9,259 nucleotides of DNA, from NCBI GenBank assembly GCA_013139395.1, contig WTAX01000179.1, positions 1 to 9,259 on the forward strand. The letters are read 5' to 3'. Position 1 is the first letter of the stretch. Each line of letters begins with the position of its first letter. Positions 1 to 8,294 of the stretch are shown here, piece after piece. The notes under the pieces were generated by a model. It was given only the letters and a program-made list of their open reading frames with translations, searched no databases and was not told the DNA's origin. The translations under genes and the position numbers were made by a program. This DNA comes from Gammaproteobacteria bacterium (GTDB taxonomy: Bacteria; Pseudomonadota; Gammaproteobacteria; GRL18).

Positions 1-7
1 GTATCTC

Positions 8-502
8 CTATATCAGACTCTTGATCGTTGCTTCCAGCTCGGTATGTGACATTTCCCCAAGCTTGCGTTTAACTATTTTACCATCTTTGCCTATAAAAAT
101 TGTCGTTGGTGTCACTTTAATATTAAACGCCTTAAGCAGATCATCATTTGAGTCCAAAACAATAGGATAGTTCATGTTCTTTTGCCGAACCATTTCCCTG
201 ACCTGAGATTCTGGATCATAACCCATAGCAACCCCTATGATGACGAGATCCTGTGGAGAATATTTTTTGTACATACTCACCAGAAGGGGAATTTCATTAA
301 CACAGCCTGGACACTCGGTGGCCCAAAAATTGACGATAACCGGCTTGCCCCTGAGTTGTGCCAGGGTAAACTTATTTCCCTGAATATCTTCAAAGCTAGC
401 TTGTGGTGCCGGTGGTTGACCGGCAGGTGCCAGCCACAAATAACCCAAAAGGGCTCCCAATACAGCTATAAAGCCAATAACGGCAAAATCTTTCTTCTTC
501 AT
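8..502 (-). CDS. Membrane-anchored TlpA/ResA-like thioredoxin-fold protein
   Basis: The 164-residue product is probably a periplasmic thiol-disulfide oxidoreductase tethered to the inner membrane. Residues about 6-25 form one hydrophobic segment after a lysine-rich start (MKKKDF), giving an N-in anchor. A Pro/Ala-rich linker follows (about 26-35), then a redoxin/TlpA domain. The redox motif CPGC lies at residues 64-67 within FWATECPGC, and the VTPTT segment near residue 131 supplies the expected cis-proline. Length fits the TlpA/ResA/DsbE group. Members reduce apocytochrome c or other cell-envelope disulfides, but the substrate cannot be read from this sequence. The residue before the first Cys is Glu rather than the common Trp. 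The gene is divergent from hflK, so it is not in that operon. No convincing Shine-Dalgarno is visible; a CATAAT-like -10 on this strand (520-525) has no good -35. Family assignment is firm, the specific role is not. Confidence 0.9.
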   Translation of the reverse strand: MKKKDFAVIGFIAVLGALLGYLWLAPAGQPPAPQASFEDIQGNKFTLAQLRGKPVIVNFWATECPGCVNEIPLLVSMYKKYSPQDLVIIGVAMGYDPESQVREMVRQKNMNYPIVLDSNDDLLKAFNIKVTPTTIFIGKDGKIVKRKLGEMSHTELEATIKSLI

Positions 503-567
503 CTGCTATGAACTATCCAATTATGATTGAGGGGGGACTAAGGTAGAGTCACTCTTTAAATTAAGCT

Positions 568-730
568 AGGAGCTTGTCCGAGAATAGAAGCCGTAGCGAG
601 GGAAAGCCATTTTGAGTCAGATTTTTCTATCATTTGAAGCCAATAGTTGTGCTATTAAATGAAAATGATAGGAAAATATGGCCAAAATCAGCTTTTCCGC
701 AGTAGGCTTTCTATTCTTGGACAGGCTCCT
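568..730. repeat. 163-bp palindromic element, MITE-like or large REP-like
   Basis: The two ends are inverted copies. The left end begins AGGAGCTTGTCCGAGAATAG and the reverse complement of the right end begins AGGAGCCTGTCCAAGAATAG; 20 of the first 22 positions agree. Similarity continues inward: GCC, then a GATTTT block, then a shared CTATCATTT block, down to a small central hairpin of AATAG and CTATT around TTGTG. The whole element can therefore fold into one long imperfect stem. It contains no open reading frame for a transposase. No clear target-site duplication is visible (left flank TAAGCT, right flank GGTGCT). A non-autonomous transposon derivative is the favoured reading. A large REP/BIME-type element or a structured RNA are alternatives. 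It lies 21 bases upstream of the hflK -35. Confidence 0.75.
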
Positions 731-751
731 GGTGCTTTTACGATAATTAGT

Positions 752-780
752 CCGACAATAATCGCTTTATGAAGTATAAT
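752..780 (+). promoter_or_regulatory. Sigma70-type promoter for hflKC
   Basis: A perfect TATAAT -10 lies at 775-780. CCGACA at 752-757 (four of six matches to TTGACA) is separated from it by an ideal 17 bases. The predicted start, near 787, gives a leader of about 38 bases before the hflK ATG, with GGAG at 815-818. This suits a gene that has lost the usual upstream hfq-hflX operon promoter. Confidence 0.7.
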
Positions 781-824
781 GTGTCTAGCTAAAACTTTAA
801 CTTTGAACAAAACTGGAGTATTAA

Positions 825-2054
825 ATGGCCTGGAATGAACCTGGCGGTCCCAAAAACAATGACCCTTGGGGTAATAAAAACAAAAATGATCAGGGGCCTC
901 CTGACCTCGATGAAGTCATTAAAAACCTCAATGATAAAATTGGCAAGTTGTTTGGCGGAAGCAAAAAAAAAGGTGGCAATGGTTCTGATAGTGGCGGCTT
1001 TGGCGGTAAGAGCTTTACGCCCGGGCAGCCACCCAAGATATTGCTGGTTATTATTGCTATTGTCGCCATTGGCGTCTGGGCTTTGTCAGGTATTTATACC
1101 GTTGATCAAGGTAAAAAAGCAGTAGTCCTGCAATTTGGTGAAGCGTTCAAAACAGTTGACGCTGGTATTCAGTGGTATGCACCGGGTATTCAAAATTATT
1201 ATTTAGTGGATGTCAGTGCATCTCGAAGCCTGAATATTGGCGGCACTCAGCATGAAGCTCACATGCTGACCAAAGATGAGAATATTGTTGAGATTAAAGT
1301 CGCTGTACAATATAAAGTCAGTGATGCAGAACATTTCTTATTCAATGTGCGTGATCCGGGACTGGTATTACGACAGGTTTCAGAAAGTGCAGTACGAGAA
1401 ATCGTCGGTAAAAATGATATGGACTTTATTCTGACAGAAGGGCGTAGTGATATTGCCGCAAAGATTGGTGTCTTAGCTCAGGAAATTCTTGATCGCTATA
1501 AAACCGGTTTATTTATTACTCGTTTTACACTGCAAAGTGCTAAAGCACCAGCGCAGGTACAGGATGCATTTGAAGACGTGAATGCGGCACGAGAAGATAA
1601 AGAACGTTACATCAATGAAGCTCAGGCTTATAGCAATGATGTGATCCCTAAAGCACGTGGTGTTGCTGCTCGACAGGTTGCCGAAGCACAAGCTTACAAT
1701 GGTCGTGTAATTGCTGAATCAGAGGGTGAAACATCCCGTTTTTTAAGCGTATTAACCGAGTATGAAAAAGCACCTGAAGTGACACGTGATCGACTCTATC
1801 TGGATGCGATGGAAATTGTCTATAGTAAATCCAGTAAAGTGATGATCGATACTAAGGGCAGCAATAACCTTCTTTATTTACCTTTGGATAAGATGATGCG
1901 TGGTAATTTTAATATGCCGTCCAGCAGTAATATTGGAGCGGGTGCAGGAGAAGCAGTGGATTATAAAAAAGGTAGTCAACAGTCTGATTATCGTTCTGAT
2001 CAGTTTACTACTGATAACTCTCGTGCCAGACCATCTATCAGGGAGAGAAGATAA
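825..2054 (+). CDS. hflK: HflK, SPFH/prohibitin-family membrane protein, FtsH modulator
   Basis: HflK (409 residues) pairs with HflC to form a large inner-membrane complex that encloses and regulates the FtsH protease. The N-terminal tail (residues 1-70) is cytoplasmic and typical of HflK: MAWNEPGG, then Gly/Asn/Lys-rich sequence. One transmembrane helix spans about 72-90 (ILLVIIAIVAIGVWALSGIY). The SPFH/band-7 domain follows from about 92 (VDQGKKAVVLQFGE), then an Ala/Glu-rich coiled-coil stretch from about 243 to 300 (AQVQDAFEDVNAAREDKER). A conserved LLYLPLD segment and a polar C-terminal tail close the protein. The ATG at 825 has GGAG six bases upstream. The stop overlaps the hflC start (TAATG), indicating translational coupling. 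A run of nine A at 963-971 lies in the N-terminal lysine stretch. Family and pairing are clear. Confidence 0.97.
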   Translation: MAWNEPGGPKNNDPWGNKNKNDQGPPDLDEVIKNLNDKIGKLFGGSKKKGGNGSDSGGFGGKSFTPGQPPKILLVIIAIVAIGVWALSGIYTVDQGKKAVVLQFGEAFKTVDAGIQWYAPGIQNYYLVDVSASRSLNIGGTQHEAHMLTKDENIVEIKVAVQYKVSDAEHFLFNVRDPGLVLRQVSESAVREIVGKNDMDFILTEGRSDIAAKIGVLAQEILDRYKTGLFITRFTLQSAKAPAQVQDAFEDVNAAREDKERYINEAQAYSNDVIPKARGVAARQVAEAQAYNGRVIAESEGETSRFLSVLTEYEKAPEVTRDRLYLDAMEIVYSKSSKVMIDTKGSNNLLYLPLDKMMRGNFNMPSSSNIGAGAGEAVDYKKGSQQSDYRSDQFTTDNSRARPSIRERR

Positions 2055-2914
2055 TGAAATTATTAGTTGCAATAGCGGTACTGGTGCTGGGTATTATCGG
2101 TTCAGCATCATTATTTACCGTAAACGAAACCGAAATGGCTATTTTGTTTAAATGGGGTAAAATCCAGCGTTCAGATTACCAGCCGGGACTTCATGTGCAA
2201 ATACCATTTGTCAATAATGTGCGTAAATTTGATAAGCGTATACAGACATTTGATGCCAAGCCGGAAGATTATCTGACTGAAGAAAAGAAGATCCTTGTAG
2301 TTGACTCTTTTATTCAGTGGCGAATTGATGATGTTGAAGCCTTCTATGTCTCCATGCGTGGTGACATGGATATTGCTCAGGAACGTATTGCGACCATTGT
2401 AAAGGAAGGTTTGCGTAATGAGTTTGGTAAACGTAATATGTATGAAGTCATTTCAGGTGAACGTCACATGATTATGGATGATATCAACAAGTCGGCCAAT
2501 AAGAATGTTAAGTCCTTTGGTGTACGCATTGTTGATGTACGTATCAAACGCATTGAATTTCCACCTAAGGTGAGTAATAAAATTTTCCGTAGAATGGAAA
2601 CAGAACGTACCCGAATTGCTAAAGAGTTAAGAGCACAGGGTAACGAAAGTGCCAATAAGATCACCGCAGAAGCGGATCGTCAGGTCACTATTCTTAAGGC
2701 TGATGCCTATAAAGAAGCGGAAATGATTCGCGGTGAAGGCGATGCAAAAGCGTCAGATATTTATGCTCAGGCTTATGGTAAAAACAAAGAATTCTTTAGC
2801 TTTTACCGCAGCTTAAACGCCTATAAAAATGCCTTTGGCAGGGTCTCAGATATTATGGTTGTTGAGCCTGATTCTGATTTCTTTGATTACTTTAAAAATA
2901 ATCAGGGTAAATAA
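2054..2914 (+). CDS. hflC: HflC, SPFH/prohibitin-family membrane protein, FtsH modulator
   Basis: HflC (286 residues) is the second subunit of the HflKC complex, with most of the chain on the periplasmic side. An uncleaved signal-anchor spans about residues 3-21 (LLVAIAVLVLGIIGSASLF). The SPFH domain begins at FTVNETEMAILFKWGKI and includes the typical PGLHVQIPF segment. A charged coiled-coil region rich in Ala, Glu and Lys follows, with ERTRIAKELRAQGNE and later IRGEGDAKA. The C-terminal part (FFSFYRSLNAYKNAF, ending near DSDFFDYFK) matches the usual HflC ending, and the length is normal. The ATG shares its A with the hflK stop and has GGAGAGAAG just upstream, so the pair should be made in proportion. 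Transcription is expected to stop largely at the terminator at 2975-3009. Confidence 0.97.
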   Translation: MKLLVAIAVLVLGIIGSASLFTVNETEMAILFKWGKIQRSDYQPGLHVQIPFVNNVRKFDKRIQTFDAKPEDYLTEEKKILVVDSFIQWRIDDVEAFYVSMRGDMDIAQERIATIVKEGLRNEFGKRNMYEVISGERHMIMDDINKSANKNVKSFGVRIVDVRIKRIEFPPKVSNKIFRRMETERTRIAKELRAQGNESANKITAEADRQVTILKADAYKEAEMIRGEGDAKASDIYAQAYGKNKEFFSFYRSLNAYKNAFGRVSDIMVVEPDSDFFDYFKNNQGK

Positions 2915-2923
2915 TATCTGCAA

Positions 2924-2962
2924 TGATAGATTGAATAATTGCTAAATTAGTTCAATCTATCA
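2924..2962 (+). repeat. 12-bp inverted repeat after hflC
   Basis: TGATAGATTGAA (2924-2935) and TTCAATCTATCA (2951-2962) are perfect inverted copies separated by 15 bases. Inside the loop TAATT and AATTA can extend the stem with one bulged G. The sequence after it (GGAAAATAG) has no T-run, so this is not an intrinsic terminator by itself. It may protect the 3' end of the hflKC mRNA or be a protein-binding palindrome. Confidence 0.65.
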
Positions 2963-2974
2963 GGAAAATAGTAT

Positions 2975-3009
2975 AAAATCCGGATTTGGTAAAAATCCGG
3001 ATTTTTTTT
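2975..3009 (+). terminator. Strong rho-independent terminator after hflC
   Basis: AAAATCCGGATTT (2975-2987) pairs perfectly with AAATCCGGATTTT (2993-3005) across the five-base loop GGTAA. Eight T occupy 3002-3009. The matching A-run on the 5' side lengthens the stem. This is a textbook intrinsic terminator for hflKC. It ends only four bases before the ATG of the next gene, so that gene must rely on read-through or on a promoter very close to the hairpin. Confidence 0.88.
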
Positions 3010-3013
3010 GTTT

Positions 3014-3202
3014 ATGTGGAATGAAATCCTAATTGCAGGTGCATTGATGTTGGTATTGGAAGGTATACTGCCAATACTGAATCCAAAATCGTTTAAACAG
3101 ATGATGTTCAATGCCTCTCAAATGAGTGAACAGCAATTGCGATGGAGCGGAATAATCAGTATGGTTATTGGTGCTATTGCTATTTATGTGCTGAAACACT
3201 AA
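3014..3202 (+). CDS. DUF2065 (YjeT-type) small inner-membrane protein
   Basis: This 62-residue protein has two hydrophobic segments, about residues 5-22 (ILIAGALMLVLEGILPIL) and 45-60 (SGIISMVIGAIAIYVL). A short polar loop joins them (NPKSFKQMMFNASQMSEQQLR). The length, the EGILP segment, the NP following it and the position directly after hflC all match the DUF2065/YjeT family. The family's function is unknown to me; constant linkage to hflKC hints at a link to membrane quality control, which is inference only. The ATG at 3014 is preferred because the protein then starts MWNE, as relatives do. An in-frame TTG at 3008 lies inside the terminator T-run. No good Shine-Dalgarno is present; the nearest purines, GGA at 2999-3001, are 12 bases away and inside the terminator stem. 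Confidence 0.88.
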   Translation: MWNEILIAGALMLVLEGILPILNPKSFKQMMFNASQMSEQQLRWSGIISMVIGAIAIYVLKH

Positions 3203-3264
3203 TAATTTTAAAAAGCCTTTTTTAATCGCTTAAATTAGCGCTGAAATGAGATATTACAAACAAT

Positions 3265-4455
3265 ATGTTAAAAAAAGATCGCTGGTTATTGCCTGAAGGT
3301 ATTCAGGAAGTTTTATCACCTCAAGCGTTAACAATTGAATCACAGCGTCGTTCTTTACTGGATTTATATCAAACATGGGGATACGATCTGGTTGAACCGC
3401 CCATGATTGACTTTCTGGACTCCTTATTAACAGGAACCGGACATGATTTACACTTAATGACTTTCACTCTGACGGATCAGATTTCCGGCAAACTACTTGG
3501 CATACGTGCCGATATGACACCTCAGATTGCCCGTATTGATGCCCATCATATTAAGACTGAACAACCTTCGCGCTTTTGTTATATTGGCCAGGTATTAAAA
3601 ACCAAACTTGAAGGCTTTTCTCAGTCACGCAGCCCATTGCAAGTCGGTATTGAACTATATGGTCATAATGGTGCCGCCAGTGATATCGAAGTTTTATTAT
3701 TAATGATCCAGACCCTGAACAATGTGGGCCTTAATGACTTTCACATTGATTTAGGCCATGTCGGTATTTTTCGCAGTATGGCACGTCAGGCTGAATTAAG
3801 TGAAGCTGAAGAAGACACTTTATTTGATGCCCTGCAGCGTAAAGCGGTTACTGAACTATCAAGCTACCTATCGACTCTTGATATCAGTGATGAGCAAAAA
3901 CAGCAATTTATGTCGCTGACTGATTTAAATGGTGATATTTCAGTGATTGATAAAGCACGCAGCATCTTAACCGGTGACGAAGTGCACAGCGAACTGGATA
4001 ACCTGGAAACCATTGCCAAAGGCTTGCTTGCTCGCGTACCGGAGCAAACGCTTTATTTTGATTTGTCTGAGTTACGCGGTTATAACTATCATACCGGTGT
4101 TGTATTTGCCGCCTACCTGCCTGGTCATGGACAGGAAATTGCTAAAGGCGGGCGCTATGACGGCATTGGTAAAATCTTTGGTCGTTCCAGAGCTGCAACC
4201 GGCTTTAGCACGGATTTGACGCACTTAGTCTCACTTGTCTCTAAATCCGAAGCAGTTGATAGTAATGAGGCAATTTTTGCTCCGGCTTTTGACGATGCAA
4301 AACTAATGCAAATGGTGTCACAATTGCGCCAGCAGGATAAACGAGTAATTTGTGAACTGACAGACTCTAATTCCAATGCACAGGCACTGGGTTGTACTCA
4401 CACACTGAGTAATGACTCCGGTGAGTGGCAGGTTCTTGAGGTGACTTCCGCCTAG
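3265..4455 (+). CDS. hisZ: HisZ, ATP phosphoribosyltransferase regulatory subunit
   Basis: HisZ (396 residues) is a catalytically inactive paralogue of histidyl-tRNA synthetase. It binds short-form HisG, activating the first step of histidine synthesis and taking part in histidine feedback control. The start (MLKKDRWLLPEGIQEVL) is typical of HisZ. Class II synthetase-like core motifs are visible: GIRADMTPQIARI (79-91), RFCYIGQVLK (103-112), RGYNYHTGVVF (271-281) and GGRYDGI (295-301), the last two corresponding to the histidine A and B regions of HisRS. The C-terminal region after about 325 is short and diverged, without a recognisable anticodon-binding domain, which argues against HisS. Position between the DUF2065 gene and purA matches Pseudomonas-like genomes. 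No Shine-Dalgarno is evident ahead of the ATG. The gene implies that the genome has short HisG elsewhere. Confidence 0.94.
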   Translation: MLKKDRWLLPEGIQEVLSPQALTIESQRRSLLDLYQTWGYDLVEPPMIDFLDSLLTGTGHDLHLMTFTLTDQISGKLLGIRADMTPQIARIDAHHIKTEQPSRFCYIGQVLKTKLEGFSQSRSPLQVGIELYGHNGAASDIEVLLLMIQTLNNVGLNDFHIDLGHVGIFRSMARQAELSEAEEDTLFDALQRKAVTELSSYLSTLDISDEQKQQFMSLTDLNGDISVIDKARSILTGDEVHSELDNLETIAKGLLARVPEQTLYFDLSELRGYNYHTGVVFAAYLPGHGQEIAKGGRYDGIGKIFGRSRAATGFSTDLTHLVSLVSKSEAVDSNEAIFAPAFDDAKLMQMVSQLRQQDKRVICELTDSNSNAQALGCTHTLSNDSGEWQVLEVTSA

Positions 4456-4488
4456 GGAGTTATTGTATTACATAATTTTTAAATCTAA

Positions 4489-5799
<1,311 letters not shown>

Positions 5800-5808
5800 A
5801 TGATTTGG

Positions 5809-5836
5809 TAACAGGCTAAGACATCTTAGCCTGTTA
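5809..5836 (+). terminator. Perfect 12-bp stem-loop between purA and rnr
   Basis: TAACAGGCTAAG (5809-5820) pairs perfectly with CTTAGCCTGTTA (5825-5836) around the tetraloop ACAT. The following bases are TTAATACTC, which is not a proper T-run. It is therefore a weak or partial terminator, or an mRNA-stabilising hairpin that separates purA from rnr expression. It lies 19 bases upstream of the rnr ATG. Confidence 0.6.
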
Positions 5837-5855
5837 TTAATACTCAAGGACAAAT

Positions 5856-8294
5856 ATGAGCCGAAATTCTAGTAAAGACACTGGCAACTACTCTAAAAAC
5901 AAGCCTGTAAAAAAAACTGGTAATACAGATCCCTACGCCAAGCGCGAAGCAAAAAACTACGAAAACCCCATTCCAAGCCGGGAATTTATTCTCGACCTTC
6001 TGGCTGAACAGCCGGAACCAATTAATCGCTTCCAGGTTGAAAAACTATTAAATTTGCAGGATCCTGATCAAAAAGAAGGACTACGACGCAGATTACGTGC
6101 CATGGAACGAGATGGGCAACTCTACTTTAATAGACGAAAATGCTATGAGTTGATTTCTGAACTGGAAGTGCTTGAAGGCATTGTCTCTGCTCATCCAGAC
6201 GGCTTTGGCTTTGTACTGGCTGAAGATGGTGGCGGCGATTTGTTTTTGGGCATGCGTGACATGCGCAGAGTATTTCATGGTGATCGGGTTCAGGTTCGCC
6301 TCGCTGGTGTCGATAGAAAAGGGCGTCGTGAAGGCTCTCTGGTCAAAATCATTGAGAATAATACCAATACCATCGTGGGTCAGCTTGAAGATCGTGACGG
6401 CGTATTAATGGTTGTGCCTGATCATAAGCGCATTAACCACGATGTTATCATCTCAGCAGAACACACCTATGGTGCCGAAGTCGGGCAAATGGTGATGGTT
6501 GAGATCCTCTACTATCCTACACAATTTCAACGTGCGAAAGGACGAGTGATTCAAAATCTGGGCGGCCATATGGAGCCGGGTCAGGAAATCGATGTTGCTA
6601 TTCGCAGCTATGATATCCCTCATGAATGGCCTATGATGCTCGAAGCAGAAATTGCCGATTTGGAACCCTCTGTTCCACAAGAGAGTAAAGTAGGGCGTGA
6701 GGATTTTCGTGAACATCTATTAGTCACTATTGATGGTGAAGATGCCAAAGATTTTGATGATGCCGTATGTTGTCAAAAAATTGACTCTGGTCCTAACAAA
6801 GGGGGCTGGCGCCTATGGGTTGCCATTGCTGATGTATCGGCTTATGTCGAGCGCGGCACAGCACTGGATGCAGAAGCAAAACGTCGTGGTACGTCAGTTT
6901 ACTTCCCTGGACGAGTCATCCCTATGCTGCCGGAAGTACTATCTAACGGTTTATGCTCAATCAATCCTGATGTCGATCGTTTGACTATGGTGTGTGAGAT
7001 GAATATCTCAGCAGCCGGTGAAGTGGTAGATTATCGTTTTAGTGAAGGCTTAATGCGTTCCCATGCTCGTCTTACCTATAACCAGGTAGCGGCAATGGTT
7101 CTTGATGGTGATGCGCAATTATGTGAAAAATATTCAGACTTATTACCTCATCTGCATGAACTATATCAATTGTATCTGGCTCTGGCAAAAAAACGTGCCC
7201 AGCGTGGTGCCATTGATTTTGAAACCGTAGAAACACAAATTGTTTTCGGTGAACATAAAAAGATTGAAAAACTGGTACCTATTGTGCGCAACGACGCGCA
7301 TCGTGTCATTGAAGAATGTATGCTGGCAGCTAATGTCAGTGCGGCCAACTTTCTATTAGAAAACAAAATAGCCGCCCTGTATCGTAACCACAAAGGTCCA
7401 ACTGATGAAAAGCTCAAAGCATTAAAGGAGTTTATCACCCCTTTGAGTCTTGTTCTTGGTGGTGGAGATGAGCCTCAGGCTAAAGATTTTTCCAAGTTAC
7501 TCAATGAAATAAAAGAGCGTCCTGATTTTGAAGTACTGCAGACTGTGATGTTGCGCAGTTTGTCTCAAGCGGTTTATGAAGCAGAGAATGTCGGGCATTT
7601 TGGTTTGTCTTTTGATGCTTATGCTCACTTTACTTCACCCATACGCCGTTATCCTGACTTATTAGTTCATCGTGCCATTAAACATATAGTTCGTGGCCAA
7701 AAAGTATCAAGCTATAATTATACTCAGGAGCAAATGTCTGATTTAGGTCAACATTGTTCTATTACAGAGCGTCGTGCCGACGATGCCACTCGTGATGCGA
7801 TGGACTGGTTAAAATGTGAATACATGCTGGATAAAGTGGGCGAAGAATTTGATGGTATTATCAGCACCGTCACGGGCTTTGGCTTGTTTGTTGTGCTGGA
7901 TGATATTCATGTTGAAGGCTTAGTTCATATCACTGCCTTGAAAGATGATTATTACCATTATGATAAAATGAATCACATCATGAAGGGTGAACGTACCGGG
8001 AGATTATTTCAATTAGGCGGTAAAATCAGTATTAAAGTGGCTGCGGTGAGTCTTGATGAGCGAAAAATAGATTTCGTGCTCAAAGGCTCAGAACATGCCA
8101 TTGCCGGGAAGAAAGGCGGTTTTAAGAAAGGCCCTAAAAAAGGGGCAAAAAAGCATTTTAACTCAGATAAGAATGCGCCCTCTGACGGTACAGCATCTTC
8201 TGAAAAAACATCTCATGCAAAACCTCAGGAACAGCAGAAGCAAGAGCAGCCTAAAAAGAAACGCAAAAACAGAAGACGTCGATGGATGAACTGA
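5856..8294 (+). CDS. rnr: RNase R, 3'-5' exoribonuclease
   Basis: RNase R (812 residues) degrades structured RNA processively from the 3' end and acts in mRNA decay and rRNA quality control. The domain order is complete. A basic, polar N-terminus (1-40) precedes a winged-helix RNase R N-terminal domain (about 41-100). The first cold-shock/OB domain starts near 108 (GIVSAHPDGFGFVL) and the second covers about 185-245. The RNB catalytic domain runs from about 278 to 610, an S1 domain from about 662 to 745 (GIISTVTGFGLFVVLDDI), and a lysine-rich tail to the end. TIDGEDAKDFDDA carries the metal-binding Asp residues D293, D299, D301 and D302, equivalent to D272, D278, D280 and D281 in E. coli. The RNB signature HFTSPIRRYPDL is at 591-602. 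The tail favours RNase R over RNase II. AAGGA lies five bases before the ATG, and the 3' end overlaps rlmB. Confidence 0.97.
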   Translation: MSRNSSKDTGNYSKNKPVKKTGNTDPYAKREAKNYENPIPSREFILDLLAEQPEPINRFQVEKLLNLQDPDQKEGLRRRLRAMERDGQLYFNRRKCYELISELEVLEGIVSAHPDGFGFVLAEDGGGDLFLGMRDMRRVFHGDRVQVRLAGVDRKGRREGSLVKIIENNTNTIVGQLEDRDGVLMVVPDHKRINHDVIISAEHTYGAEVGQMVMVEILYYPTQFQRAKGRVIQNLGGHMEPGQEIDVAIRSYDIPHEWPMMLEAEIADLEPSVPQESKVGREDFREHLLVTIDGEDAKDFDDAVCCQKIDSGPNKGGWRLWVAIADVSAYVERGTALDAEAKRRGTSVYFPGRVIPMLPEVLSNGLCSINPDVDRLTMVCEMNISAAGEVVDYRFSEGLMRSHARLTYNQVAAMVLDGDAQLCEKYSDLLPHLHELYQLYLALAKKRAQRGAIDFETVETQIVFGEHKKIEKLVPIVRNDAHRVIEECMLAANVSAANFLLENKIAALYRNHKGPTDEKLKALKEFITPLSLVLGGGDEPQAKDFSKLLNEIKERPDFEVLQTVMLRSLSQAVYEAENVGHFGLSFDAYAHFTSPIRRYPDLLVHRAIKHIVRGQKVSSYNYTQEQMSDLGQHCSITERRADDATRDAMDWLKCEYMLDKVGEEFDGIISTVTGFGLFVVLDDIHVEGLVHITALKDDYYHYDKMNHIMKGERTGRLFQLGGKISIKVAAVSLDERKIDFVLKGSEHAIAGKKGGFKKGPKKGAKKHFNSDKNAPSDGTASSEKTSHAKPQEQQKQEQPKKKRKNRRRRWMN

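Larger units (their letters stand above)
503..824. other. Divergent intergenic region between the thioredoxin gene and hflK
   Basis: This 322-base stretch has no credible coding sequence. From left to right it holds the short leader of the minus-strand thioredoxin gene (503-567), a 163-bp palindromic element (568-730), a sigma70-like promoter (752-780) and the hflK leader with a GGAG Shine-Dalgarno at 815-818. In many gammaproteobacteria hflX lies immediately upstream of hflK; neither hflX nor hfq is present here. Confidence 0.85.

Noticed and set aside
182..511. A 109-codon + strand open frame opposite the thioredoxin gene
   Set aside because: It lies almost entirely antisense to a gene with clear thioredoxin-fold motifs, has no recognisable domain and no proper ribosome-binding site; it is a shadow frame.
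3008..3013. TTG start for the DUF2065 gene
   Set aside because: The TTG lies in the terminator T-run with no Shine-Dalgarno and adds two atypical residues; the ATG at 3014 gives the expected MWNE start.
3225..3242. Short inverted repeat CGCT...AGCG upstream of hisZ as an operator or terminator
   Set aside because: Only four base pairs with no T-run; chance is a sufficient explanation.
3265..4455. Assignment of this gene as histidyl-tRNA synthetase (hisS)
   Set aside because: The HisRS-like core is diverged, the C-terminal anticodon-binding region is not recognisable, and start, length and neighbours fit HisZ.
5856..8294. Assignment as RNase II (rnb)
   Set aside because: The winged-helix N-terminus, 812-residue length, lysine-rich C-terminal tail and linkage to rlmB all point to RNase R.
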